Positions 42,289 through 49,825 of a stretch of 64,000 bases of DNA are shown here, piece by piece. This stretch comes from Agrobacterium tumefaciens str. B6 (GTDB lineage Bacteria > Pseudomonadota > Alphaproteobacteria > Rhizobiales > Rhizobiaceae): positions 123,352-187,351 of the forward strand of contig NZ_LMVK01000052.1 in NCBI RefSeq assembly GCF_001541315.1. Reading direction: 5' to 3'. The first letter of the stretch is position 1, and each line of letters starts with the position of its first letter. A program made the position numbers and the translations under genes. The notes under the pieces are model-generated. The model worked only from the letters and a program-made list of their open reading frames with translations, was not told the origin of the DNA and made no database searches.

Positions 42289-42477
42289 TCAGCCAAACTG
42301 CCGCAGATATTGGGCCTGTTTTTCAAGCCGCGTCGCAAGTTCGGAAATGCTCATGTTCGTTGCGCATAAATGAATCGCGCATTCCAGGAATTGCAGCGAC
42401 GAGCGTCTGAGAAAATCCTGCTGCTGCTCATACGCAATTCTGGAGATGCGATCGGATTTTCCGGATTTGTCCGTCAT
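42289..42477 (-). CDS. Small hypothetical protein
   Basis: 62 residues (TDKSGKSDRISRIAYEQQQD, then LQFLECAIHLCATNMSISEL). Helical with charged N-terminus. A near-consensus minus EcfG-type promoter lies 36 bp upstream. No family recognised. Confidence 0.6.
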   Translation of the reverse strand: MTDKSGKSDRISRIAYEQQQDFLRRSSLQFLECAIHLCATNMSISELATRLEKQAQYLRQFG

Positions 42478-42512
42478 CGTTCGCTCCCTCGGATTGAATG
42501 TCTGGCTCGCCT

Positions 42513-42537
42513 AACCGGGGGAGAGCGCAATTGTTTC
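42513..42537 (-). promoter_or_regulatory. EcfG-like promoter (minus), variant GAAAC
   Basis: Minus strand GAAAC-N16-GGTT: one mismatch to GGAAC, identical spacing. Back to back with the plus-strand site at 42573. Confidence 0.4.
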
Positions 42538-42572
42538 GAAAAAAAATCCTCCTTCGGCCTCCCGGTCTTTGC

Positions 42573-42597
42573 GGAACATTGCCGCAGCAAAATGGTT
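42573..42597 (+). promoter_or_regulatory. EcfG-type promoter before the 42626 gene
   Basis: GGAAC-N16-GGTT, 29 bp upstream of the ATG at 42626. Confidence 0.6.
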
Positions 42598-42625
42598 GGG
42601 AAGCGTTGAAACCCAAGCGGAGGCA

Positions 42626-42832
42626 ATGATGACCAATAATTCTCCACGAGACGGCGCTCCCGGCACCACCGAACAATCGCCGCGCTGGGAGGGGCCCAAG
42701 GAAAACCGACCCAGAGGCTACATGAAACCCACGGACGATCCCGAGCACGACCGGGACGCCGTCGGTGAAAACCTAAAAGACCCACGGAAGAAGCGTGTTT
42801 CCGATGCGATGAAAACCCGCGACGACAAATAA
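42626..42832 (+). CDS. Small hydrophilic stress-island protein
   Basis: 68 residues (tandem ATGs at 42626 and 42629; GCGGAGG upstream). Very hydrophilic: PRWEGPKENRPRGYMKPTDD and PEHDRDAVGENLKDPRKKRV. Probably disordered; no family recognised. First gene of a plus-strand run with 42875 and 43079 under an EcfG-type promoter. Confidence 0.65.
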   Translation: MMTNNSPRDGAPGTTEQSPRWEGPKENRPRGYMKPTDDPEHDRDAVGENLKDPRKKRVSDAMKTRDDK

Positions 42833-42874
42833 GTGTTGCGGCTCATCCGCTGCCATCTCACGACAGAGGAATGA

Positions 42875-43063
42875 ATGTCCACTTCGATGAAAACACCGGC
42901 AAGCATCCGGCAGGGCGGGCCGGGGGCCTCGCACGAAAACGCGAAGGCACCTTTGGAGGTCAAGAAACCTGCGGCGGACAACGGCAAGCGTTCCAAGAGC
43001 AAGGTTTCCGGGGGAGGGGGTGAGCGCGATAGTCACCACACGCATGACCCCGAACGAAAATGA
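42875..43063 (+). CDS. Small Lys/Gly-rich hydrophilic protein
   Basis: 62 residues (TSMKTPASIRQGGPGASHEN, then KKPAADNGKRSKSKVSGGGG). Disordered and basic; GAGGAATG is a weak ribosome site. No family recognised. It sits between two likely stress genes. Confidence 0.5.
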   Translation: MSTSMKTPASIRQGGPGASHENAKAPLEVKKPAADNGKRSKSKVSGGGGERDSHHTHDPERK

Positions 43064-43078
43064 TGATTTTCCGGACCT

Positions 43079-43369
43079 ATGAAAAAGGCAAAAAAGAAAA
43101 AGAAGTGGTCGCAGAAGGTGACGAAGGAAAGCGATGCGCTCGATCTTGAGAAGGAGGTGTTTACCAAAGACGATCCCTCGCAGATCGCACGTTCGCTGAA
43201 AGCCTCAGCAGAACAATCCTCCAGGCGCAAGACCAATCCTTTCCGCTCTGCGATGTCGATGCTGGTCTTCTACATCAACCGGGCTGGCCGGACGTTGCCG
43301 GGAAAACGCAAGGAAGTGCTGGAAGATGCAAAGGATGAGCTTCGCAAGGAATTCGGCAAATCACGATAG
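43079..43369 (+). CDS. DUF3175 family protein
   Basis: 96 residues: a basic N-terminus (MKKAKKKKKWSQKVTKESDA) and then LDLEKEVFTKDDPSQIARSL, FRSAMSMLVFYINRAGRTLP and KRKEVLEDAKDELRKEFG. This order is the DUF3175 family, which occurs in soil bacteria near catalase and Ku/ligD genes. Function unknown; the basic patch suggests nucleic-acid binding, which is inference. Confidence 0.87.
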   Translation: MKKAKKKKKWSQKVTKESDALDLEKEVFTKDDPSQIARSLKASAEQSSRRKTNPFRSAMSMLVFYINRAGRTLPGKRKEVLEDAKDELRKEFGKSR

Positions 43370-43452
43370 ACGCGTGTGGGTTGGCCTTGTCGCTTGAAAC
43401 CGGCGCTCGGAGCCGTTCGGCAAAAATCGCTCCTCACGAAATATTAAATCTC

Positions 43453-43477
43453 GGAACTCCCGTGGCGCGGCATGGTT
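43453..43477 (+). promoter_or_regulatory. EcfG-type promoter before the repeat-containing small gene
   Basis: GGAAC-N16-GGTT, 62 bp upstream of the ATG at 43539. Confidence 0.6.
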
Positions 43478-43538
43478 CGTCTAGGGCGTGCCACAAGGCG
43501 CGCAAGTGACAAATCACCAATATGAGGAGTGAGATATC

Positions 43539-43718
43539 ATGCCCAATCAGGGTGGTGCGCACGAACAGCACGTGAAGGCCGGCCAGCAGAGCCACAAGGA
43601 CAGCGACAAGCGTTCGCAATCCGCTTCGGCCTCCTATAACGGCAATAAGGACAAAACCCGCGGTGGCACACATGAGCAACATGTAAAGGCGGGTCAGCAG
43701 AGCCGCAAAAATTCCTGA
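43539..43718 (+). CDS. GsiB-like small stress protein with two repeats
   Basis: 59 residues from ATG 43539, with TGAGGAGTGAG directly upstream. The protein is two copies of a hydrophilic unit, GGAHEQHVKAGQQSHK and GGTHEQHVKAGQQSRK, joined by an S/K/N-rich linker. It resembles the KGG/con-10 and GsiB hydrophilin repeats that protect against desiccation in bacteria. It is preceded by an EcfG-type promoter and followed by a terminator. Confidence 0.8.
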   Translation: MPNQGGAHEQHVKAGQQSHKDSDKRSQSASASYNGNKDKTRGGTHEQHVKAGQQSRKNS

Positions 43719-43733
43719 TACTGAAAAACTGGG

Positions 43734-43765
43734 ATCCCCGCGCGCGTCGTGGGGATTTCTTGTTT
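43734..43765 (+). terminator. Probable intrinsic terminator
   Basis: ATCCCC ... GGGGAT with an 11-nt GC-rich loop, then TTCTTGTTT. It lies 16 nt after the GsiB-like stop. Confidence 0.6.
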
Positions 43766-43793
43766 ATTCCCTGACGAGACTGAGGAATTGATC

Positions 43794-44186
43794 ATGAAGA
43801 CCGCAGCAGACGTGCTGGTAGAGACATTGATCGACGGGAAGGTCGACACGATATTTGGCCTTCCGGGAGATGGCATCAATGGCGTCATGGAGGCGCTTCG
43901 CAAACGTCAGGATGCGATAAGGTTTGTTCAGGTCCGACATGAACAGTCCGCTGCCTTCATGGCGACGGCCTATGCCAAATGGACTGGCAGGCTCGGTGTT
44001 TGTCTTGCCACGTCCGGTCCCGGTGGCACCAATCTCCTGACCGGTCTTTATGACGCCAAGCTGGATCAGGTTCCGGTCCTCGCAATCACCGGAATGCAAT
44101 CTCATGACCTGATTGAAACTTTCAGGCGACGAAAGCATCCTGAAACTGGCCCTTGTGACCTTTGCCGAGCAGACGGCTTCCGATAG
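43794..44186 (+). pseudogene. Thiamine-pyrophosphate-dependent enzyme, N-terminal fragment
   Basis: Starts MKTAADVLVETLIDGKVDTI and continues with the TPP_enzyme_N signature: GLPGDGINGVMEALRKRQDA, VQVRHEQSAAFMATAYAKWT, and GGTNLLTGLYDAKLDQVPVL. This is the acetolactate synthase/pyruvate oxidase family, whose members have ~550-600 residues. Homology stops near IETF (about 44130) and the frame ends 19 codons later, so ~450 residues are missing. The catalytic Glu (HEQSAAF) is present but the TPP pyrophosphate domain is lost. Confidence 0.85.
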
Positions 44187-44347
44187 TCGACAAAAGATTG
44201 CGATCGATCTAAAATGTGGCCGAATGTACCGGTTATCTCCTCATCTGGATATCGTCGAGGACACCCGCAACACTGGCAGCAGCAACGCCGTCCGATCGAT
44301 CACAAGGCTCGTCCAGTAGTGTGCTTCCTTGTGCCCGCCGCACGAAC

Positions 44348-44491
44348 CAGCAGGACGCCAAGATCCTGCTCCAACAACTTGACACGGGGGCTAAAACTGG
44401 GCTGGCTCACGGCAAGGGTATTGGCTGCATGGCGGAAGTTCAGATGTTCCGCCACGGCCAAGATTTGAATCAATGACGCCAATGGAATGTG
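44348..44491 (-). pseudogene. LysR-family regulator, N-terminal HTH fragment
   Basis: The frame reads LASLIQILAVAEHLNFRHAA, NTLAVSQPSFSPRVKLLEQD, LGVLL, which is a LysR winged HTH. The effector domain is absent and the 3' end runs into unrelated DNA near 44300. It is a truncated leftover at the edge of the rearranged zone. Confidence 0.72.
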
Positions 44492-44581
44492 AGAGCCTGA
44501 AGGCGAGCGCATTCTATCCCATCGCAGCGGTCATTCATCTTTTACCTTGAGTGAGGAAACCCGTCGTACTGCCTGCGCACG

Positions 44582-46096
44582 TCACGTCGGTAGTTTGGCA
44601 GTTGACGTTCGCAGGGTCAGAAAGCAGACCATCGCTGCGAGCGCCGCCAACACCGCCAGAACGATGAGAACGGCGTGGAAGGCGTCCGTATAAGATTCGT
44701 AGACTAGCGCGGAAACCGAAGCGCCAAGGTTGACTGTAGCACCGGAGCCTATTCCATTCGCCAGCACCGCCGCCGTCTCGGGAAGCGTAATGGTTTGTTC
44801 TGTGGAGCGGACAGAAAGCCTCCCAACAGTAAACCCGATCAGCGCCGCACCGATCGCCGCAATCGCGATGGCTTCGCCCGCGACGCGCATGGTTGTGAAT
44901 ATGCCGGCTGCCATGCCGGCACGCTCCTTCGGCACAACGCTAACCGACAGAGCATCCATCAGGCCACACGGAATTCCACTGCCGATACCGATCAGGAGCA
45001 TCGGCAGCACCATCGGCCAGACGCTTGTTCCCGGCGACATGCCCAGCAACAGCAACGCGCCTGCCGCCGAGATCAGGAAGCCCACACCCGACAGGATACC
45101 GGGCGAAAGGCGCCGCGCTAGCCTGCCGGCCAGAAGCGGTACGACGAGCATCGGGGCCGTCGGGGGCAGGATGGCCAGACCAGCGGCAAATTCATCGCGA
45201 GCCTGTACGGCGATAAACCAGATCGGTAAATAGACGATGAGTGCAATGAAACTGAAGCCGGTCGCGACCGGCAGGATCTGGACGCGATAAACCGGGGATA
45301 GCGGAACAGCGACAGGTCCAGCATCGGTCGGGCGCTCCGTAGTTCCGCAATCACGAAGGCGGTGAGCAGCAGCGCCGAGGCGATGAAGAGCGCAACGACG
45401 CGACCGCTGCCCCACCCGTCCTGTGGTCCCTGGACGATCCCAAAGGTAAGCAGCACCAGTGCCCGCCGTGAACAGGATGGTGCCGGACCAGTCGATCCCT
45501 TTCGCGTCAGGATTGCGCGATTCCCGAATGCGGGGCGTGCCGAAAGCCAGGATAAGGATCGAGAGCAGCGCGATGGCGAAATAGGGCGACCGCCAGCCGA
45601 GCGTTTCGATGAGGAAACCGGACGCGATCGGGCCGAAGGCGAGACCGGCGCCGAATGCTGTGCCGAGCAGGCTAAAGGCACGGGTTCGCTCATCTCCCTC
45701 GAATTCCTGAGCCAGAAGCGAAGTCGCGGATGTCAGGACGAACGCCCCACCTATGCCTTCCACGGCGCGCAGCAAGTTGAGAGCGAGCAGATTGGGGGTG
45801 AAGCCGATGAGAACGGAGGTGATTGTGAACAATACAAGCCCTGAAACGAAGCAGCGCTTGCGGCCGATATGGTCTCCGAGCGCACCAGCGGCCATCACAC
45901 AGCCGCCGAAGGCAATAGCATAGGCATTGACGATCCAACTCAGGCTCGCCTGGTCACCGCCCAGATCGCGGCCTACCGCTGGCGTCGAGATTGCTGGGCC
46001 AGTGAACACCAGCGGAATGATAACGGCCGAGATGCAGATGGGTGTCAGGACTTTGTATCGGTCATCGTGGCCGGACGCGGCCGTTGTGTCTGTCAT
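44582..46096 (-). CDS. MFS drug exporter (DHA2, 14-TM type) with an internal frame-shifted segment
   Basis: Start MTDTTAASGHDDRYKVLTPI at 46096; ~505 residues. The N-half has SLSWIVNAYAIAFGGCVMAA, GDHIGRKRCFVSGLVLFTIT (motif A) and TLGWRSPYFAIALLSILILA. The C-half resumes with LPVATGFSFIALIVYLPIWF to the end. Between about 45460 and 45285 the direct frame gives nonsense-like sequence (GTTGRVGQRSRRCALHRLGA). The +1 frame there gives a proper MFS loop and helix (LVLLTFGIVQGPQDGWGSGR). An inserted base near 45460 and a missing one near 45285 would restore it. Likely exports a hydrophobic compound if functional. Its divergent LysR partner survives only as a fragment at 46127. Confidence 0.8.
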   Translation of the reverse strand: MTDTTAASGHDDRYKVLTPICISAVIIPLVFTGPAISTPAVGRDLGGDQASLSWIVNAYAIAFGGCVMAAGALGDHIGRKRCFVSGLVLFTITSVLIGFTPNLLALNLLRAVEGIGGAFVLTSATSLLAQEFEGDERTRAFSLLGTAFGAGLAFGPIASGFLIETLGWRSPYFAIALLSILILAFGTPRIRESRNPDAKGIDWSGTILFTAGTGAAYLWDRPGTTGRVGQRSRRCALHRLGAAAHRLRDCGTTERPTDAGPVAVPLSPVYRVQILPVATGFSFIALIVYLPIWFIAVQARDEFAAGLAILPPTAPMLVVPLLAGRLARRLSPGILSGVGFLISAAGALLLLGMSPGTSVWPMVLPMLLIGIGSGIPCGLMDALSVSVVPKERAGMAAGIFTTMRVAGEAIAIAAIGAALIGFTVGRLSVRSTEQTITLPETAAVLANGIGSGATVNLGASVSALVYESYTDAFHAVLIVLAVLAALAAMVCFLTLRTSTAKLPT

Positions 46097-46126
46097 TGCG
46101 AACTCCGCTTTGCCGCGCGTCCGGGC

Positions 46127-46302
46127 CAGAATTCCACGACGGCAAGCTTGTGGCGGTGCTGCCAGACTGGACGATCGACAGCGAGGACGCCGTTCATCGT
46201 CCACGCTTCGGCCAACCTCGTACCCGCGAAGACGCGCGCGTTTATGGATTGGCTGGCCTTGCGAATGGCGCCTGTTGTGCCGTGGATCGGGACGGACTAG
46301 AG
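46127..46302 (+). pseudogene. LysR-family regulator, C-terminal fragment
   Basis: On the plus strand FHDGKLVAVLPDW is followed, after a frameshift, by PFIVHASANLVPAKTRAFMDWLA, the typical last strand-helix of a LysR substrate-binding domain. The N-terminal ~200 residues are missing. This was probably the divergent regulator of the MFS gene. Confidence 0.65.
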
Positions 46303-46389
46303 GTGCATTCGGGGCTCGCTCGTCTTGAATCACCTTTCGCAATCTTGCTGTTTTCTATCTCATAGATGCAGACGACGTCGATCTCTCCC

Positions 46390-46527
46390 TCGCGCGCCCA
46401 GTAGTGAGCGCTGCTGCACGCTTTCCATAACAACAACGCACGAAATGAATGAATTGGCCATCATCGACACTCCATGAAGCACGATGACATTCTTTGCCAA
46501 GTCTAGGCCGATCATTGCATCCTTCAT
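46390..46527 (-). mobile_element. IS110-family transposase N-terminal remnant
   Basis: From ATG 46527: AMIGLDLAKNVIVLHGVSMM carries the first DEDD Asp, followed by ISCVVVMES; a shift then gives AHYWAREGEIDVV, matching the next conserved block of IS1111/IS110 enzymes. Only ~45 residues remain. A different IS110 subgroup from the copy at 28801. Confidence 0.7.
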
Positions 46528-46639
46528 CCGCCGCTTTCTCCTTTTCGTGGCTTTACGCCACTCTTTCTGGCGCATTACGATGCCGTTTGGGGAGGGCGGC
46601 AACCACCCCGTCTCTAAGGCCGCCTGCATTCGCCGCGGA

Positions 46640-47332
46640 TTACCACATGGCCGGGACGTCCGCGCGATTTACGGGATCAGCCCAGTAAAGCGACGGTAGG
46701 CAGCGTGAAAGATATCCAAATTCGCTGTGACAATGTTGGAGAAGGCCGAGGCCGATTTCGTCGGCAACACGTCTTCCATCGACCGGGGCGAGGAGGAAAC
46801 AGCTCCGTAGCACGGCACCGAATGGTGTATCTCGCACGACGTGCACCATAGCCCCTTGTTGCGGATCACCGGCTGAATCGAGCGCGATATCGTCGCCAAA
46901 TCCGATCCTTGCGACAACTGCGAGCGACGCGTTGCCTGATTGGCGAGCGGCGGTATAGGCGCCTGGCGAGAAAGCTACCTCGGGATCATGGAAACGGATC
47001 ACGGCCGCGACGGGAGGAATATTTCCCAACGCTTCCACTGCGCGGATCGTCGCTCCGACATAGCTTTGTCCCTTCTGCCACTGCGCGCTCCAGCCACGGT
47101 GCTCGACATGATCGGTCGGATGCCACCACAGCAGATGTTGCGTGGTGTCAAATTCCTTGAACCACCAGTCAAGCATCCTGCCCTTGCAGTTTGGGAGCTC
47201 AGTACGAACCTCGACACGCAACACGTCGCCGGTCAGCCGCTCGATGCCGGTCTCAATGCGTAAAGGTCTGGGTGCAAGCATTGCATCGAGTTCTTGAGAC
47301 GCTATATCGAAGCGGTTTAGGAGCAAAGACAT
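46640..47332 (-). CDS. DAPG hydrolase-family (PhlG-like) protein
   Basis: 230 residues from the ATG at 47330-47332 (GGAGG six bases upstream). Contains LLWWHPTDHVEHRGWSAQWQ, AVIRFHDPEVAFSPGAY and VVRDTPFGAVLRSCFLLAPV, which match the DAPG hydrolase family. In Pseudomonas, PhlG cleaves the C-C bond in 2,4-diacetylphloroglucinol using a zinc site of two His and two Glu. The His residues in HPTDHVEH are plausible ligands. Divergent from a TetR gene with a 39-bp palindrome between, an arrangement like the phlG/phlF setup. Confidence 0.75.
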   Translation of the reverse strand: MSLLLNRFDIASQELDAMLAPRPLRIETGIERLTGDVLRVEVRTELPNCKGRMLDWWFKEFDTTQHLLWWHPTDHVEHRGWSAQWQKGQSYVGATIRAVEALGNIPPVAAVIRFHDPEVAFSPGAYTAARQSGNASLAVVARIGFGDDIALDSAGDPQQGAMVHVVRDTPFGAVLRSCFLLAPVDGRRVADEIGLGLLQHCHSEFGYLSRCLPSLYWADPVNRADVPAMW

Positions 47333-47342
47333 TTGAACCTCC

Positions 47343-47381
47343 GTCACAATTAGGAAACGATTATCGTTTCCTAATTGTGAC
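47343..47381. promoter_or_regulatory. 39-bp perfect palindrome, probable TetR operator
   Basis: Arms GTCACAATTAGGAAACGA and TCGTTTCCTAATTGTGAC (18 bp each, no mismatch) around TTA. It lies 10 bp upstream of the PhlG-like start and just before a TATAAT box (47383-47388) facing the tetR gene, so a bound dimer would block both promoters. Confidence 0.85.
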
Positions 47382-47423
47382 CTATAATTTGCCCCAGGAG
47401 CTGTCAAGAAGAAAAAGGAGTCT

Positions 47424-48059
47424 GTGGTGGCAATCGAACGACGAAGCCGGGGGAGACCGGTGGTGCCTGATACGGTTGTGCTGGATAGCATTGTCACTGC
47501 AGCGCAACGTCTCTTGTCTAGTGGCGGAGCTGCGGCGATGACCATGGAGGGTGTCGCTTTCGAAGCCGGTATCGCGAAGAAGACGCTGTATCGATTTGCC
47601 AGTGGCCGGGCCGACCTCATCGGTCTGCTCGTGAATAGCTGGATAGCGCCAGTCTTCCCGAGTTTTGAAGCCAACCCCAAGGATGTCGCGGCGGCTTTGG
47701 AGCGCATTCTGCGCGAAATTGCCCAAGCCGTACTGAGCCGGGACGCTGTCAGTCTGTTTCGAATGCTTACCAGTGATGCCGACCTCAGGAGCCGATTTCT
47801 TTCCACTTATAATGCCAATGGGATCCAGCGTTCGCGGACAGAGCTGGCTCGCTGGCTCGATCAGCAGGAAACGGCAGGACGTTTCGAATTGCCAATCCCT
47901 GCGGAGAGGGTTGCGGACCTGCTGCTTTCCGCCACCATTGCCGAACCGCTGCGTCAGATTACGTTGGGGTTGCTTGATCCGCTGCCCGCATGGGATATAG
48001 CTTCGCGTGTCTCGGATACGGTGCGGCTGCTTGTCCCGCAGCCCAGTCGCGGGCGGTGA
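47424..48059 (+). CDS. TetR/AcrR-family repressor
   Basis: 211 residues from GTG 47424 (AAAAAGGAG upstream). TetR HTH near residues 15-60: VLDSIVTAAQRLLSSGGAAA, MTMEGVAFEAGIAKKTLYRF. The C-terminal domain is of the TetR_C type with LLVNSWIAPVFPSFEANPKD. It most likely binds the 39-bp palindrome and represses itself and the PhlG-like hydrolase until a phenolic inducer appears. Compare Pseudomonas PhlF, a TetR that responds to DAPG. Confidence 0.9.
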   Translation: MVAIERRSRGRPVVPDTVVLDSIVTAAQRLLSSGGAAAMTMEGVAFEAGIAKKTLYRFASGRADLIGLLVNSWIAPVFPSFEANPKDVAAALERILREIAQAVLSRDAVSLFRMLTSDADLRSRFLSTYNANGIQRSRTELARWLDQQETAGRFELPIPAERVADLLLSATIAEPLRQITLGLLDPLPAWDIASRVSDTVRLLVPQPSRGR

Positions 48060-48277
48060 CTCAACGATCTGGGCTGAAAAACGCGACGAAGTTTCACCTT
48101 TCATGCGACAATCGGCGGTTTCGGTAGTGAATAGCCATGCCATCCGCTTTGCGCCGACATTTCAGTTATTCACATCACCCACTCGAGTTCTTGAAAGCCG
48201 TCGCCCCCTGATGCGAGATGCCGCAGATTTTTTCGAGGCTGCCGCCTGCCTATGACAAATCTTCGGCCAAGACGTTC

Positions 48278-48311
48278 TATTATATTAGTACACAGTAGTA
48301 CTATATTGGCA
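48278..48311. promoter_or_regulatory. Two copies of the XRE-cupin motif
   Basis: TATTATATTAGTA (48278) and TACTATATTGGCA (48299) lie 21 bp apart, two helical turns, 71-104 bp upstream of the Tat hydrolase start. They fit the consensus TAYTATnTTRGnA shared with the promoters at 49223 and 49826. The rest of the gap 48060-48381 shows no gene. Confidence 0.5.
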
Positions 48312-48381
48312 TGAAGCTTGCAGGTGTGTCCCTGTCCCCGCAAACGCGGAGGAAGGCAAAACCAACATCAGAGAGGGTTTT

Positions 48382-49170
48382 ATGGCCAATTTCGTAGCAT
48401 CCCGCCGTTCCGCCATGCTTGGAGGCTTGGGCCTCGCTGCCGCAGCCGTAGGCATTTCAAGCACCAGAGCTGCGCAAACTGCTTCAAACATAGGCGGCAT
48501 CAATGCAATTCCGGAACTTGCCCCGCAATGGAGGGAACTGAATTTCGCCGAAATTCTATCGCGCCCGGCCGCTTTTTGCTCGGTCAGCCAGAACAAGTCC
48601 TGCTACGACCCAGGCGGCGTCCAGTCCGGGGAAGGACATCGGGAGCGCGGCAGCCTGCCGGCCACGATCAAGGTCGTCGAGGCTGCCCGGAAGGCGAAGA
48701 ACTTCGTTTCGTTCAACTGGATCGGCTACGAAGTCTTCCGACAGGACTACCCGATGAACGATTTCGACCGGGCGCAGTTTGGTGGATGGACGAAAGGGCT
48801 GAGCTGGACTAAGGAACAGCAGGCTCGCGACAATGAACTTGTCGGAGAACTTCGCGCTCTGGTTCAGCCCGGCGACAACGAATTCAACGAGCGCGCACTG
48901 CAGACCGCCTTCATAGGGACGCAGTTGCCCCTCGAACTCTCTCGCAAAAAGATTGAGGTCATCGTGCTGACCGGAATCCATCTGGACTGGTGTATCGAAG
49001 GCAATGCCCGCCTCGCTCGCGACAATGGCTACCTGCCGATCGTGATCGGCGACGCGTGCGGATGCCAGAAGCCCGACCAAGAGAAGGCCGCGATGGAGCG
49101 GATCAATAACTTCTTCGCTCCAGTGATCTCGGCCGACACTTTCGTAAAGCTACTTAAGCAGGCGGCATGA
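48382..49170 (+). CDS. Tat-exported isochorismatase-fold hydrolase
   Basis: 262 residues. The N-terminus has a twin-arginine motif (SRRSAMLGG) and hydrophobic stretch, indicating Tat export of a folded enzyme. The mature part is isochorismatase-like: ARDNELVGELRALVQPGDNE, TGIHLDWCIEGNARLARDNG with the nucleophile Cys, and GYLPIVIGDACGCQKPDQEK. Periplasmic location is unusual for this family. The gene is followed by the XRE-cupin regulator after 67 bp. Confidence 0.83.
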   Translation: MANFVASRRSAMLGGLGLAAAAVGISSTRAAQTASNIGGINAIPELAPQWRELNFAEILSRPAAFCSVSQNKSCYDPGGVQSGEGHRERGSLPATIKVVEAARKAKNFVSFNWIGYEVFRQDYPMNDFDRAQFGGWTKGLSWTKEQQARDNELVGELRALVQPGDNEFNERALQTAFIGTQLPLELSRKKIEVIVLTGIHLDWCIEGNARLARDNGYLPIVIGDACGCQKPDQEKAAMERINNFFAPVISADTFVKLLKQAA

Positions 49171-49222
49171 TGAACGCGGGCGCCGAATGTATCTCGGCGC
49201 CTGTTGCCATTTCTGGCCTGTT

Positions 49223-49235
49223 TACTATTGTAGCA
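49223..49235. promoter_or_regulatory. XRE-cupin motif at the regulator's own promoter
   Basis: TACTATTGTAGCA, 3 bp before the ATG of the XRE gene, a position suited to autorepression. Confidence 0.45.
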
Positions 49236-49237
49236 CG

Positions 49238-49804
49238 ATGAGCAACGAAATTAACATGGACAAGCGCATCGCAGCGCGCATTCGAACCGAGCGTGAAAGC
49301 AGGGGCTGGTCGCTCAGTGATTTGGCAGAGAAGGCCTCGGTCTCCCGCGCAATGATTCACAAGATCGAGCGTGGCGAGAGCAGTCCGACGGCAAACCTTC
49401 TTGGAAAGCTCTCCGGTGCGTTCGGGTTGAGCATGTCCACGCTGCTTGCCCGCGCCGAGATCAAGCAAGGCCGCCTTCTTCGCATGGACGATCAGCCAAC
49501 TTGGCAGGATCCCGATACCGGGTACCTCAGACGGCACGTATCGCCGAGTTCTGACCTGCCATTCGACATCGTTCATGTCACGCTTCCTCCGGGGAAGGAA
49601 GTTCCAATGCCTGCGGCTGCCTACGCGTTCCTGCGCCAACTCGTCTGGGTTCTATCAGGCGAGCTAGTGTTCGTTGAAGGCGATGTGACGCACGAGATGA
49701 AGCAGGGTGACTGCCTGGAACTTGGGCCGCCGACCGACTGCATCTTCAGAAACGCCACAAAGAAGCCCTGCTCCTACGCCGTCACGGTTCTGAAAATATC
49801 CTGA
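49238..49804 (+). CDS. XRE-family regulator with C-terminal cupin
   Basis: 188 residues from ATG 49238 (49256 is possible). HTH_3 domain: RIAARIRTERESRGWSLSDL, AEKASVSRAMIHKIERGESS. The C-terminal cupin has QLVWVLSGELVFVEGDVTHE and ELGPPTDCIFRNATKKP. This layout (like PuuR/SutR) senses a small ligand through the cupin. It lies between the Tat hydrolase and the GNAT gene, and motif copies occur in all three promoters. Confidence 0.9.
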   Translation: MSNEINMDKRIAARIRTERESRGWSLSDLAEKASVSRAMIHKIERGESSPTANLLGKLSGAFGLSMSTLLARAEIKQGRLLRMDDQPTWQDPDTGYLRRHVSPSSDLPFDIVHVTLPPGKEVPMPAAAYAFLRQLVWVLSGELVFVEGDVTHEMKQGDCLELGPPTDCIFRNATKKPCSYAVTVLKIS

Positions 49805-49825
49805 TGCTACTTGCCCATATCTGTC

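Noticed and set aside
48299..49235. TACTAT elements as simple -10 boxes
   Set aside because: Possible in principle, but I found no -35 at the right spacing and the copies share seven further bases, so a regulator site fits better.
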